Source: a virus
Strand: one strand, 5' to 3'
DNA length: 31,749 bases
IMG/VR virus record: IMGVR_UViG_3300042307_000389
Span: 1-31,749 of that record
The notes beneath the pieces were generated by a model. The model was given only the letters and a program-made list of their open reading frames with translations, ran no database searches and had not been told where the DNA came from. Positions 1 through 7,728 of this stretch are shown one piece after another. Every line of letters starts with the position of its first letter. Position 1 is the stretch's first letter. The position numbers and the translations under genes were made by a program.

Positions 1-225
1 ATTTTAGAAACATCAAACACAGACGGACCTGAAACATTTAACATTATTTTAAAGGTAGGTAATGAGACAATTTGTCATAGAATCATTGACGCGAAATTAT
101 ACCCACCAAAGGTAAGATACACCCTGGATATACGTCCAGACATAAAAAACATTTTAAGAGAATTGACTGACATTTTATCAGACAAAAATTTATCTTTTGA
201 GATGATGAATTATTCGTTGGCGTAA
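1..225 (+). CDS. C-terminal end of an unrecognised protein (5' truncated)
   Basis: The reading frame is open from base 1 and stops at TAA 223-225, leaving the last 74 residues of a gene that begins upstream of the window. The fragment is hydrophilic and ends in a leucine-rich, probably helical stretch (NILRELTDILSDKNLSF). I recognise no motif. It lies 38 bases before the replicative helicase on the same strand, so a replication or recombination role is possible from context only. The TATTTATT box just after its stop suggests that the helicase starts a new transcript. Confidence 0.7.
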   Translation: MLETSNTDGPETFNIILKVGNETICHRIIDAKLYPPKVRYTLDIRPDIKNILRELTDILSDKNLSFEMMNYSLA

Positions 226-228
226 TAG

Positions 229-236
229 TATTTATT
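229..236 (+). promoter_or_regulatory. TATTTATT box, putative phage promoter for helicase-RNR unit
   Basis: TATTTATT lies 27 bases before the helicase ATG, immediately after the upstream stop codon. It belongs to the family of boxes found before nearly every gene here that has a real upstream gap. The flanking bases AATAG-TATTTATT are the reverse complement of AATAAATACTATT, close to an extended T4 late promoter. No conserved -33 element is visible. Promoter function is inferred. Confidence 0.55.
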
Positions 237-263
237 AAAACACAGAACAAAAATCTATAAAAT

Positions 264-1646
264 ATGTCAGACAAAAAGAACTTCGGATACTTAGGAAATA
301 CTTTTCAAATACAACTTTTAAATAATATAGTAACATACAAAGATTTCGCTAATTCCATAATTGAAGTTATTGACCCACACTATTTTGATAACCAATATTT
401 TAGAATCATTTGTCAAATGATTAGAGAGTATTATACAAAATATGAACACACTCCGACATTTGATACTCTTGAACAACTAACAAAATCAGAAATTAGTTCA
501 CCTATGGCTCAAAAGAGCATTTTAGATACAATAGAACAGGTTAAGAACGTTGCTGACGAAGGATCTGTATTTGTTCAAGAAAAGTCCTTAAAATTCTGTA
601 AACAACAAGAGCTCCAAAAAGTAATGGTAAAAACTCAGTCAATCATTGATAAAGGTGATTTTGAGAGTTACGATAAGTTAGAGGAAATGGTGAGAGGAGC
701 ACTACAAGTTGGTGAAGTAGATAAAGGAACTGCAGATGTGTTTTTTAACCTTGATGAGGTATTAAATGATGATTACAGACACCCAATTCCTATTGGGGTC
801 CCCGGTATAGATAATTTATTAAAAGGAGGATTAGCCAAAGGAGAAATTGGTGTTATTTTAGCCCCTACCGGAGTTGGTAAATCAACTTTCACAACCAAAA
901 TTGCAAACCACGCATTCAACTTAGGGTATAACGTCCTTCAGATATTTTTTGAAGACAACCCTAAAATCATTCAAAGAAAACACATAACACTTTGGACTGG
1001 AATACACCCTGACGATTTAACTGAAAGAAGAGTAGAGGTAATGGAAAAAGTTAAACAAATTCAATCAACAAGAAAAAATAAGTTGATTATGAAAAAGTTG
1101 TCTTCCGATACCGTAACTATGAATCAGATTAAAAATCAAGTTAGAAAAATGATTGCTGAAGGGACAAAAATTGATATGGTAATTTTAGATTATATTGATT
1201 GTGTCGTACCAGACAAAAATTTGGGTGACGAATGGAAAAGTGAAGGTTCAGTTATGAGAGGATTTGAGGCGATGTGTCACGAATTAGACATCGCCGGATG
1301 GACAGCAACACAAGGGAATAGAAGCTCAATATCATCAGAGGTTGTAACAACAGATCAAATGGGTGGATCAATTAAAAAAGCACAAGTTGGTCACGTAATT
1401 ATTACGGTGGCTAAGAGTCTACAACAAAAAGAGATGAATTTAGCAACCATCGCAATCACCAAATCAAGAATTGGTAAAGATGGTGTTATCTTTGAAAACT
1501 GTAAATTTGATAACGGTATGTTAGAAATCGACACTGAACAAAGTGTTACGTTTCTTGGACACGAGGAACAAAAAGAAGAAAGAAACCGTAGTCGAATCAA
1601 AGAACTTTTAGAAAAGAAAAAACAAAAAGAACAACAAGAATCTTAA
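264..1646 (+). CDS. DnaB-family replicative DNA helicase (T4 gp41-like)
   Basis: This 460-residue protein should be the hexameric 5'-3' helicase that unwinds DNA at the phage replication fork. The N-terminal ~150 residues are helical, as in the N-terminal domain of DnaB/gp41. The RecA-like core starts around residue 175 (PIPIGVPGIDNLLKGGL). Walker A is APTGVGKST at 200-208, Walker B is MVILDYID at 305-312, a TQGNR motif lies at 349-353, and the basic SRIGKDG segment near 401 sits where the arginine-finger region is expected. The tail beyond 435 is a charged Lys/Glu-rich helix. The start follows an A-rich leader (ctataaaatATG) with no Shine-Dalgarno. RNR follows after 24 AT-only bases with no box, so the two are probably cotranscribed. 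Family assignment is firm; gp41 equivalence rests on the phage context. Confidence 0.93.
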   Translation: MSDKKNFGYLGNTFQIQLLNNIVTYKDFANSIIEVIDPHYFDNQYFRIICQMIREYYTKYEHTPTFDTLEQLTKSEISSPMAQKSILDTIEQVKNVADEGSVFVQEKSLKFCKQQELQKVMVKTQSIIDKGDFESYDKLEEMVRGALQVGEVDKGTADVFFNLDEVLNDDYRHPIPIGVPGIDNLLKGGLAKGEIGVILAPTGVGKSTFTTKIANHAFNLGYNVLQIFFEDNPKIIQRKHITLWTGIHPDDLTERRVEVMEKVKQIQSTRKNKLIMKKLSSDTVTMNQIKNQVRKMIAEGTKIDMVILDYIDCVVPDKNLGDEWKSEGSVMRGFEAMCHELDIAGWTATQGNRSSISSEVVTTDQMGGSIKKAQVGHVIITVAKSLQQKEMNLATIAITKSRIGKDGVIFENCKFDNGMLEIDTEQSVTFLGHEEQKEERNRSRIKELLEKKKQKEQQES

Positions 1647-1670
1647 AATAAATTATTAAATTAAATTAAA

Positions 1671-3530
1671 ATGGATATTTCGCAAAAAATATTAAGTGAC
1701 ATTACTGTCTTTATGAAATACGCTAAGTTTCAACCCGAAAAGAATCGGAGAGAGACTTGGGAAGAGTTGGTAACTCGTAACAAAGAGATGCACCAACGTA
1801 AGTACCCCCACATTAAAGATGAGATAGAGGAGGTATATAAAATGGTATACGACAAGAAAGTATTACCATCAATGAGATCATTACAATTTGGAGGTAAACC
1901 AATTGAGATTTCACCAAACAGAGTTTACAACTGCGCATATATGCCAATTGACCACGTTGACTCATTCTCTGAAACAATGTTTTTACTTTTAGGTGGAACA
2001 GGTGTTGGATACTCAGTTCAAAAACATCACGTTGAAAAATTACCTGATGTTAAAAAACCAAATCCTGATAGAACAAGAAGATACCTAATTGGTGATTCTA
2101 TTGAAGGATGGGCAGATGCCATTAAAGTATTGATGGAATCATATTTAGGTTACAAATCGTCAACACCTGTATTTGACTTTTCAGATATCAGACAAAAAGG
2201 TGCGATGCTTGTAACATCAGGAGGAAAGGCACCAGGACCTCAACCATTAAAAGATTGTATTCACCACATAACAAAAGTGTTGGATAACAAAAAAGATGGT
2301 GAAAAATTAACACCGATCGAAACTCACGATATTGTATGTCATATTGCAGATGCAGTACTTGCAGGTGGTATTAGAAGAGCAGCACTTATCTCATTATTCT
2401 CGGCTGATGATGAAGAAATGATTTCTTGTAAATCAGGAAGTTGGTGGGAACAAAACGCACAAAGAGGTAGAGCAAATAACTCAGCAGTACTTCTTCGTCA
2501 CAAAATTACAAAAGAATTCTTTATGGATTTATGGAAACGTATTGAGTTATCAGGAGCAGGAGAACCAGGAATCTACTTATCTAACGATAAAGATTGGGGA
2601 ACTAATCCATGTTGTGAAATCGCACTACGACCTTTTCAATTCTGTAACTTATGTGAAGTAAATGCGTCTGATATTGAATCACAAGAGGACTTCGATAAAA
2701 GAGTTAGAGCGGCGGCGTTCATTGGAACATTACAAGCCGGATACACTGACTTTCATTACCTAAGAGATATTTGGAAAAGAACGACTGAAAAAGATGCACT
2801 TATTGGTGTTGGGATGACAGGTATTGGTTCAGGGGTTGTTTTAGGGTATGATATGAAAAAAGCCGCTAAGGCGGTTAAAGAAGAAAACGAAAGAGTTGCA
2901 ACACTTATTGGGATTAATAAATCAGCAAGAACGACAACTGTTAAGCCATCAGGTACCTCATCATTGGTATTGGGGACATCATCAGGTATTCACGCTTGGC
3001 ATAATGACTTCTATTTAAGAAGAATCCGTGTAGGTAAAAACGAATCAATCTATTCTTATTTAGCGATTAATCACCCTGAGTTGATTGAAGATGAGTTTTT
3101 CCGTCCTCACGATACTGCAGTTATTGGTATACCACAAAAAGCACCCGAAGGAGCAATTATAAGACACGAGTCTGTATTCCAAATGTTAGAAAGAGTTAAA
3201 AAAGTATCTCAAGAATGGATTAAACCTGGACATAGAAACGGACAAAATTCTCACAACGTATCTGCAACCGTTTCAATTAAAGAAGATGAGTGGGACTTGG
3301 TAGGTGAATGGATGTGGAATAACAGAGATTTTTATAATGGACTTTCTGTATTACCATACAACGGAGGTTCGTATACCCAGGCCCCGTTTTCCGATTGTAC
3401 AAAAGAAGAATACGAAAACTTAGTAAAAACATTAACTAATATTGATCTTACTAAAGTAATTGAGTTACAAGATAACACCGACCTACGAGGAGAATTGGCT
3501 TGTGCGAACGGATCTTGCGAGATAATTTAA
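1671..3530 (+). CDS. nrdJ: Adenosylcobalamin-dependent (class II) ribonucleoside-triphosphate reductase
   Basis: It reduces ribonucleotides to deoxyribonucleotides for phage DNA synthesis, using coenzyme B12 to form the active-site thiyl radical. Visible features match the monomeric RTPR family: YNCAYMP with the N-terminal redox Cys88; a glycine-rich LLLGGTGVGYSVQ near 105-117; NPCCEIAL with the probable radical Cys314 and catalytic Glu316; KPSGTSSLVLGTSSGIHA near 425-442; and a C-terminal re-reducing pair Cys611/Cys616 (CANGSC). At 619 residues it is clearly shorter than the 739-residue Lactobacillus leichmannii enzyme, yet all catalytic elements are present, so I read it as compact, not broken. 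No separate small subunit is needed for this class. It is followed by a strong terminator. Confidence 0.93.
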   Translation: MDISQKILSDITVFMKYAKFQPEKNRRETWEELVTRNKEMHQRKYPHIKDEIEEVYKMVYDKKVLPSMRSLQFGGKPIEISPNRVYNCAYMPIDHVDSFSETMFLLLGGTGVGYSVQKHHVEKLPDVKKPNPDRTRRYLIGDSIEGWADAIKVLMESYLGYKSSTPVFDFSDIRQKGAMLVTSGGKAPGPQPLKDCIHHITKVLDNKKDGEKLTPIETHDIVCHIADAVLAGGIRRAALISLFSADDEEMISCKSGSWWEQNAQRGRANNSAVLLRHKITKEFFMDLWKRIELSGAGEPGIYLSNDKDWGTNPCCEIALRPFQFCNLCEVNASDIESQEDFDKRVRAAAFIGTLQAGYTDFHYLRDIWKRTTEKDALIGVGMTGIGSGVVLGYDMKKAAKAVKEENERVATLIGINKSARTTTVKPSGTSSLVLGTSSGIHAWHNDFYLRRIRVGKNESIYSYLAINHPELIEDEFFRPHDTAVIGIPQKAPEGAIIRHESVFQMLERVKKVSQEWIKPGHRNGQNSHNVSATVSIKEDEWDLVGEWMWNNRDFYNGLSVLPYNGGSYTQAPFSDCTKEEYENLVKTLTNIDLTKVIELQDNTDLRGELACANGSCEII

Positions 3531-3536
3531 CATTAG

Positions 3537-3574
3537 AAAAGTAAGGAATTTATTAAAAGTTCCTTACTTTTTTT
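3537..3574 (+). terminator. Intrinsic terminator after RNR
   Basis: An inverted repeat AAGTAAGGAA (3539-3548) / TTCCTTACTT (3560-3569) forms a 10-bp stem around an 11-base loop, followed by a run of seven T (3568-3574). It lies just after the RNR stop and before the next TATTTATA box, so it closes the helicase-RNR unit. Confidence 0.9.
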
Positions 3575-3585
3575 ATTTCACAATA

Positions 3586-3593
3586 TATTTATA
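3586..3593 (+). promoter_or_regulatory. TATTTATA box, putative promoter of HNH gene
   Basis: TATTTATA within a longer AT stretch (caaTATATTTATATATAAT), 24 bases before the HNH ATG and directly after the RNR terminator. It matches the other boxes in the window and is nearly identical in context to the one at 4536-4543. Confidence 0.55.
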
Positions 3594-3617
3594 TATAATA
3601 ACAAATACTTGTGAAAT

Positions 3618-4229
3618 ATGAAAAAAATTGAAATGATTGGTAAAGTTTTTGGAAAACTTAAAGTAGTTGAAGAACTAAAAAAGAATAAAAATGGACACAT
3701 AAGATATGGATGTGAATGTGAATGTGGTAATATAACAGAAGTTTTTGGGACTCACCTACGTAGCGGTAGTATAATTTCTTGTGGTTGTAAAAATAGAATA
3801 AATAAAGAGGGAGGTATTAATGGTGATTTATGGTATAACATAACTAATTATAAAACATCTAAAAGAGCAAACAGAAGAAATTTAGATTTTAATTTAACCA
3901 AAGAATATATTTATGACTTATTTAAAAAACAAAGTGGTAAATGTAATTTATCTGGAATTAATATCAAATTACCTATTAGTTGGAATGATAAATCATATAC
4001 TGCATCATTAGATAGAATAGATAGTAAAAATGGTTATGTTATTGGAAATGTACAATGGGTTCATAAACACATAAATGTAATGAAAAATATTTTCAATCAA
4101 GATATGTTTATTTTTCTATGTAATCAAGTAACAAAAAATAACAAATTAGTTGATTTTGATATTAAAAAAATTGATGAATTTAAATGGGGTTTAAATACAA
4201 AATATTATGAAAGCACAATGGGGAAATAA
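3618..4229 (+). CDS. HNH homing endonuclease, free-standing
   Basis: This 203-residue protein is a predicted DNA-cutting enzyme of the kind that spreads selfishly among phages. The first 57 residues form a small cysteine module common in phage HNH enzymes: GKVFGKLKVVEE, then CECECG (Cys32, 34, 36) and ISCGC (Cys55, 57), probably metal- and DNA-binding. The nuclease domain follows: SGKCNLSG near 107-113, SLDRIDSKNGY at 130-140, GNVQWVHKHINVMK at 143-156. It is visibly more AT-rich than the RNR gene and has its own upstream box and downstream hairpin, consistent with an inserted mobile gene. RNR itself appears uninterrupted, so I see no intron. The cut site cannot be seen; by analogy it would lie in a neighbouring gene of HNH-less relatives. 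Confidence 0.87.
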   Translation: MKKIEMIGKVFGKLKVVEELKKNKNGHIRYGCECECGNITEVFGTHLRSGSIISCGCKNRINKEGGINGDLWYNITNYKTSKRANRRNLDFNLTKEYIYDLFKKQSGKCNLSGINIKLPISWNDKSYTASLDRIDSKNGYVIGNVQWVHKHINVMKNIFNQDMFIFLCNQVTKNNKLVDFDIKKIDEFKWGLNTKYYESTMGK

Positions 4230-4232
4230 TAT

Positions 4233-4264
4233 AACGCTAACATACCAAGTATTGTTGGCGTTTT
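4233..4264 (+). terminator. Probable terminator after HNH gene
   Basis: AACGCTAACA (4233-4242) pairs with TGTTGGCGTT (4253-4262), giving a 10-bp stem with one G-T pair, around a loop TACCAAGTAT in which TAC/GTA may pair further. The 3' arm runs into TTTT (4261-4264). It begins three bases after the HNH stop. The T-run is short, so termination may be partial. Confidence 0.7.
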
Positions 4265-4269
4265 ATAAT
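4264..4269 (+). promoter_or_regulatory. TATAAT, possible -10 element for the DUF5522 gene
   Basis: A TATAAT hexamer lies 19 bases before the ATG at 4289, overlapping the end of the HNH terminator. This gene lacks the TATTTAT box found elsewhere, so a different promoter or read-through from HNH is needed. I see no convincing -35 or -33 partner. In such AT-rich DNA a chance match is likely. Confidence 0.2.
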
Positions 4270-4288
4270 CAAAGAAAAACTAACTAAA

Positions 4289-4513
4289 ATGAATGTAGGA
4301 GCATCTAAAGATTGGATACAACAACAATACGTTAGAGAGTTTGGGCCAAAACTACAATCAAACGAGTACTATTACGATAAAGAAGGTAGAATGGTTATGA
4401 CTGAAGAATATCATACACGTAGAGGTAGTTGTTGTGGTAACGGATGTTTAAAATGTCCGTACGAACCCATACACGAAAAAGGAAATAAAGTTTTACAAGA
4501 ATCCCGACATTAA
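4289..4513 (+). CDS. Small DUF5522-like cysteine-rich protein
   Basis: A 74-residue protein with the signature of the DUF5522 family: YYYDKEGRMVMTEEYHTRRG followed by SCCGNGCLKCPYEP. Cysteines 48, 49, 53 and 56 form a CCxxxCxxCP cluster suited to binding zinc or an iron-sulfur centre. From memory, such proteins are common as short stand-alone proteins in Bacteroidota and other bacteria; their function is not established to my knowledge. Here it sits alone between the HNH gene and the hydrolase gene, with its own terminator, and may be a host-derived accessory gene. The start has an A-rich leader (aactaactaaaATG) and no Shine-Dalgarno. Confidence 0.8.
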   Translation: MNVGASKDWIQQQYVREFGPKLQSNEYYYDKEGRMVMTEEYHTRRGSCCGNGCLKCPYEPIHEKGNKVLQESRH

Positions 4514-4529
4514 GTTGGGATTTTTTTTT
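4500..4529 (+). terminator. Intrinsic terminator overlapping the DUF5522 stop codon
   Basis: AATCCCGAC (4500-4508) pairs with GTTGGGATT (4514-4522) in a 9-bp stem with one G-T pair. The loop ATTAA (4509-4513) contains the stop codon, and nine T follow (4521-4529). A textbook factor-independent terminator whose 5' arm encodes the last residues of the preceding gene. Confidence 0.9.
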
Positions 4530-4535
4530 ACAGTA

Positions 4536-4543
4536 TATTTATA
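4536..4543 (+). promoter_or_regulatory. TATTTATA box, putative promoter of the hydrolase gene
   Basis: TATTTATA in cagTATATTTATATATAAA, 14 bases before the ATG at 4558 and seven bases after a terminator. Position between a terminator and a start codon makes this one of the cleanest examples of the box. Confidence 0.6.
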
Positions 4544-4557
4544 TATAAAATATTATA

Positions 4558-4623
4558 ATGAGAAAAATTATTAAACTCACAGAGGATGATTTAACAACAA
4601 TTATTAAAAGAGTCTTAAAAGAA
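4558..4623 (+). other. Putative capsid-targeting leader peptide (residues 1-22)
   Basis: The leader reads MRKIIKLTEDDLTTIIKRVL plus KE, followed by Gly23. Its L-K-E/G end fits the (L/I)xE cleavage rule of T4 prohead protease gp21, which removes short N-terminal targeting peptides from internal head proteins. The leader is a basic amphipathic helix, not a secretion signal, since it lacks a hydrophobic core. The protease and other proteins with the same leader would have to lie outside this window. Confidence 0.4.
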
Positions 4624-5322
4624 GGTCCTTTTGAAGAAATAGGGAGGTTAGGGTCTGAAGCCGCTAAGAAAATCGCTGACCAACTAACTAAAAGTGTACA
4701 ACAAAAAAAAGACGGTCCAATTAATACCAGTAAATCAACATACGATAAAAGTACTGACGTAATCAATAAAGACTTACCTGAGTTTACAATAACAGCAAAA
4801 AAACCACAAACAGTAAGTGGAGGATCATATATATTAGACATGAATAACCCCAACTCAAAAGATATTACAGTAATATGGGGAGGGATGCCAAGTTCACAAT
4901 ACGGAGCTAAATTTATGAAAAAAGAAGGTAAGGGACTTTTTACTAATAAAAATGTTATATATAGTAATTACGAAAATTCTCTTAGCACATTAAAAGGTAT
5001 CCTTAAAAATAATGGTGTTAAAGATTTTAGAATTAAATCTGTTAGTGGATTCTCAAGAGGAGGAATCAATGTGTGGGGAGAACTTAAAGGTGGATATGAC
5101 TTTGTGGGGTTAATTGACCCATCAACACCAACACTATATAAAAGTTTACCTAACAACGCTAAAATGATATCTAGATGGGAAAATTGGGGTTGTTGTCCGT
5201 CGTATAGAGCTTATCTTAAACAAATGGAAAAAAGCGGATTATCAAAAAGAATTGAAGCATCATATTATAACCATTTAGAAATGCCAAAAATATTTTTTCA
5301 AAAATATTCTAGTTCAATGTAA
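4558..5322 (+). CDS. Predicted alpha/beta hydrolase with capsid-targeting-like leader
   Basis: A 254-residue protein in two parts. Residues 1-22 are a short amphipathic, basic leader ending in VLKE before Gly23 (see separate entry). Residues ~23-80 are polar and probably flexible. From ~90 on, the pattern of an alpha/beta hydrolase appears: a strand with ITVIWGGMPS (103-112) where an oxyanion loop could lie, the nucleophile elbow SVSGFSRGG with GxSxG Ser166 after a strand, GLIDPSTP with candidate acid Asp187, and SYYNHLEMP with candidate base His239, in the expected Ser-Asp-His order. The substrate is unknown; esterase, lipase or peptidase activity are all possible. It has its own promoter box and directly precedes the baseplate genes, so late expression is likely. 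The fold is inferred from motifs only. Confidence 0.68.
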   Translation: MRKIIKLTEDDLTTIIKRVLKEGPFEEIGRLGSEAAKKIADQLTKSVQQKKDGPINTSKSTYDKSTDVINKDLPEFTITAKKPQTVSGGSYILDMNNPNSKDITVIWGGMPSSQYGAKFMKKEGKGLFTNKNVIYSNYENSLSTLKGILKNNGVKDFRIKSVSGFSRGGINVWGELKGGYDFVGLIDPSTPTLYKSLPNNAKMISRWENWGCCPSYRAYLKQMEKSGLSKRIEASYYNHLEMPKIFFQKYSSSM

Positions 5323-5349
5323 CTCTTTATTCAAAATTGACTTCCTCTA

Positions 5350-5357
5350 TATTTATT
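5350..5357 (+). promoter_or_regulatory. TATTTATT box, putative promoter of gp25-gp6 unit
   Basis: TATTTATT lies only four bases before the ATG at 5362. If it acts as a -10-type element the transcript would start at or inside the start codon, giving a leaderless or nearly leaderless mRNA. Confidence 0.5.
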
Positions 5358-5361
5358 TTAT

Positions 5362-5826
5362 ATGGCAGACGGAATTACTTATGGTATAAATTTTCCCTTT
5401 AGACAAAGTGAAAAAGGTTTTTATTTGTCTATTTCTGAAGAATCTTCAGAAGAGATAAGAAGTAACCTATTACATTTAATATTAACAAAAAAAGGGACTA
5501 GATATTATTTACCTGATTTTGGTACAAGAATCTATGAATTTATTTTTGAACCATTAGATGGTGAGACGTTCGATAGTATTAGATCCGACATTGAGCAACA
5601 GGTTGCAAAATACATACCTAACCTAACTATAAATAATATCACCATTGAACCATATTTAGAAAGCGATGAGGCTCCCGGTGATTTAAATTATGAACTTTTA
5701 GGTCAGGCTAGTATATATAGAATACCCGGACAAAACACTGGTGAATACACCGCTAAACTTAAAATAGACTACACTGACGAAGCTAAGGCTTTTGGAAGTC
5801 GAGAGTTCGTTATAATTAATTTATAA
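5362..5826 (+). CDS. Baseplate wedge protein, gp25-like
   Basis: A 154-residue protein of the gp25-like family (PF04965), the conserved wedge component of contractile-tail baseplates and related injection systems. The core runs from ~30 to 90: EEIRSNLLHLILTKKGTRYY, then LPDFGTRIYEFIFEP (50-64) and a helix SIRSDIEQQVAKYIPNL. The GTR...PDFG segment is the family hallmark. The last third is beta-rich. The stop is one base from the ATG of the gp6-like gene, reproducing the usual gp25-J order and implying coupled translation. Confidence 0.92.
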   Translation: MADGITYGINFPFRQSEKGFYLSISEESSEEIRSNLLHLILTKKGTRYYLPDFGTRIYEFIFEPLDGETFDSIRSDIEQQVAKYIPNLTINNITIEPYLESDEAPGDLNYELLGQASIYRIPGQNTGEYTAKLKIDYTDEAKAFGSREFVIINL

Positions 5827-5827
5827 A

Positions 5828-7669
5828 ATGGCAAATAATAGGATAAACTATACGGAGAGAGATTTTGAGGGGTTAAGACAAGACCTTATTAATTACACAA
5901 AACAGTATTATCCGGAACTGATACAGAATTTTAATGACGCATCAGTTTATTCTGTATTAATGGATTTAAATGCGGCAATTGCTGACAACTTACATTTCCA
6001 CATAGATAGGAGTATACAAGAAACTGTATTACAATATGCACAACAAAGATCATCGATTTATAATATAGCAAGAACATATGGTTTAAAAATCCCCGGATAT
6101 AGACCATCGGTTGCTCTTGTTGACGTGTCAATCACGGTACCACCATTAGGGGATTCGGAAGATACAAGATATTTAGGAATTTTAAGGGCAGGAGCACAAA
6201 TCAATGGGGGAGGTACGACGTTTGAAACCGTATATGATATTGACTTCTCAACACAATACAACCAAGAAGGGTTTGTTAACAGAACTAAAATACCAACGTT
6301 TGATGCCAATAACAAAATCATAAATTATGTTATCACAAAAAGAGAAGTGGTTGTTAATGGATTTACTAAGGTGTTTAAAAAAGTTATTAACCCTGTAGAT
6401 GCGGTTCCATTCTTTAACTTATTTTTACCTGAAAGGAATGTTTTAGGTGTTGCTACAGTAATACAAAAAGATGGAACATCATATCCTGGTACCCCCACGT
6501 TTCAAGATTTTTTAAATGCGACAGATAATAAGTGGTATGAGGTTGATGCCTTGGCTGAGGACACTATCTTCATTGAAGATCAAACAAAACCGGTGGATAA
6601 TGCGGGTGTTAAGGTAGGTAGGTATTTAAAAACAGATCAAAGATTTATAACTGAATACACACCTGAAGGGTTTATGAAGGTACAGTTTGGTGGAGGAACG
6701 ACAACACCAAACGAACAATTAAAAAACTTTACTAACACTGGAGTTCCATTAGATATAAACAACTATCAAAATAACATTGGATTGGGGTTAACTGTTAGAC
6801 CTAACACTACAATATTTATACAGTATCGAGTTGGTGGAGGTTTAGCGACAAATGTGGGGGTTGGTGTTATAAACCAAATTGGGTCTGTAGAATTGTCGGT
6901 TACAGGACCATCAGATTCAATAAATAGAAATGTTGTTCAGTCACTCACTTGTAATAATGTTACTGCAGCAATTGGAGGAGCAAACCCACCATCTACCGAA
7001 GAAGTTAGAAATATGGTTTCATTTAATTTTTCGTCACAAAAAAGGGCGGTAACAATAAACGATTATAAATCTATTATTGATACAATGCCTGGTAGGTTTG
7101 GTGCACCAGCTAAAGTTTCTATAACAGAAAAGAATAATAAAATTAACGTACAAATACTATCTTACGACACAATAGGTAAACTAACACAGGTTGTTTCAAA
7201 CAACTTAAAAACAAATTTAGCAACCTACCTATCAAAATATAGAATGATAAACGACTACGTTGCTCTTGACGTTGCTAAGGTTGTGGATTTGGAGTTTGAG
7301 ATATTTGTTGTTTTAGATTCCTCACAGAATCAAGGACAGACAGTTACGCAAATAATTGATCAAGTATCAAACTATATGAATCCAAAAAATCGAGAACTTG
7401 GTCAAAATGTGAACGTATCGGACGTTAGACGATTAATCCAAAATAGTGCGGGGGTGATATCACTATCCGAACTTAAAGTTTATAACAAGGTTGGGGGACA
7501 ATACTCATCGTCTCAAACGTCCCAAAGATTTATTGATACGGCAACCAAACAAATTGAATTAATAGACGACACAGTATTTGCTGAGCCGGATCAAATATAC
7601 CAAATAAGATTCGACAATAAAGACATTAAAGTAAGGGTTAAAAACCTTAAATCGGTAGACTTCTCATAA
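5828..7669 (+). CDS. Baseplate wedge protein, gp6/baseplate J-like
   Basis: A 613-residue protein corresponding to T4 gp6/baseplate J, which forms the ring of the inner baseplate and holds the wedges together. The N-terminus is typical: NYTERDFEGLRQDLINYTKQ, then FNDASVYSVLMDLNAAIADN and a helix continuing to IYNIARTYGLKIPGYRPS near 78-95. The middle is beta-rich, and the conserved region RNMVSFNFSSQKRAVTINDY near 396-415 leads into C-terminal domains where J proteins contact gp25 and neighbours. It is placed directly after gp25 with no box between. A 72-base AT-rich gap without a clear hairpin follows. Confidence 0.9.
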   Translation: MANNRINYTERDFEGLRQDLINYTKQYYPELIQNFNDASVYSVLMDLNAAIADNLHFHIDRSIQETVLQYAQQRSSIYNIARTYGLKIPGYRPSVALVDVSITVPPLGDSEDTRYLGILRAGAQINGGGTTFETVYDIDFSTQYNQEGFVNRTKIPTFDANNKIINYVITKREVVVNGFTKVFKKVINPVDAVPFFNLFLPERNVLGVATVIQKDGTSYPGTPTFQDFLNATDNKWYEVDALAEDTIFIEDQTKPVDNAGVKVGRYLKTDQRFITEYTPEGFMKVQFGGGTTTPNEQLKNFTNTGVPLDINNYQNNIGLGLTVRPNTTIFIQYRVGGGLATNVGVGVINQIGSVELSVTGPSDSINRNVVQSLTCNNVTAAIGGANPPSTEEVRNMVSFNFSSQKRAVTINDYKSIIDTMPGRFGAPAKVSITEKNNKINVQILSYDTIGKLTQVVSNNLKTNLATYLSKYRMINDYVALDVAKVVDLEFEIFVVLDSSQNQGQTVTQIIDQVSNYMNPKNRELGQNVNVSDVRRLIQNSAGVISLSELKVYNKVGGQYSSSQTSQRFIDTATKQIELIDDTVFAEPDQIYQIRFDNKDIKVRVKNLKSVDFS

Positions 7670-7720
7670 GAATGTTTATTTTGTTTTTATCTAACCTACC
7701 TTTAAAAATACATACATAAC

Positions 7721-7728
7721 TATTTATT
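7721..7728 (+). promoter_or_regulatory. TATTTATT box, putative promoter of giant-protein unit
   Basis: TATTTATT preceded by catacataac, 13 bases before the ATG at 7742, in the only sizeable gap of the baseplate cluster (7670-7741). The rest of that gap is AT-rich with no hairpin that I can support. Confidence 0.55.

Noticed and set aside
83-274. 63-residue open frame on the minus strand over the first gene's end
   Set aside because: It lies opposite the partial + strand gene and the helicase start, with no start context or recognisable protein; all neighbours run the other way.
1671-4229. HNH gene as part of an intron or intein interrupting RNR
   Set aside because: The RNR frame is complete with its C-terminal CANGSC pair and is followed by a terminator before the HNH gene.
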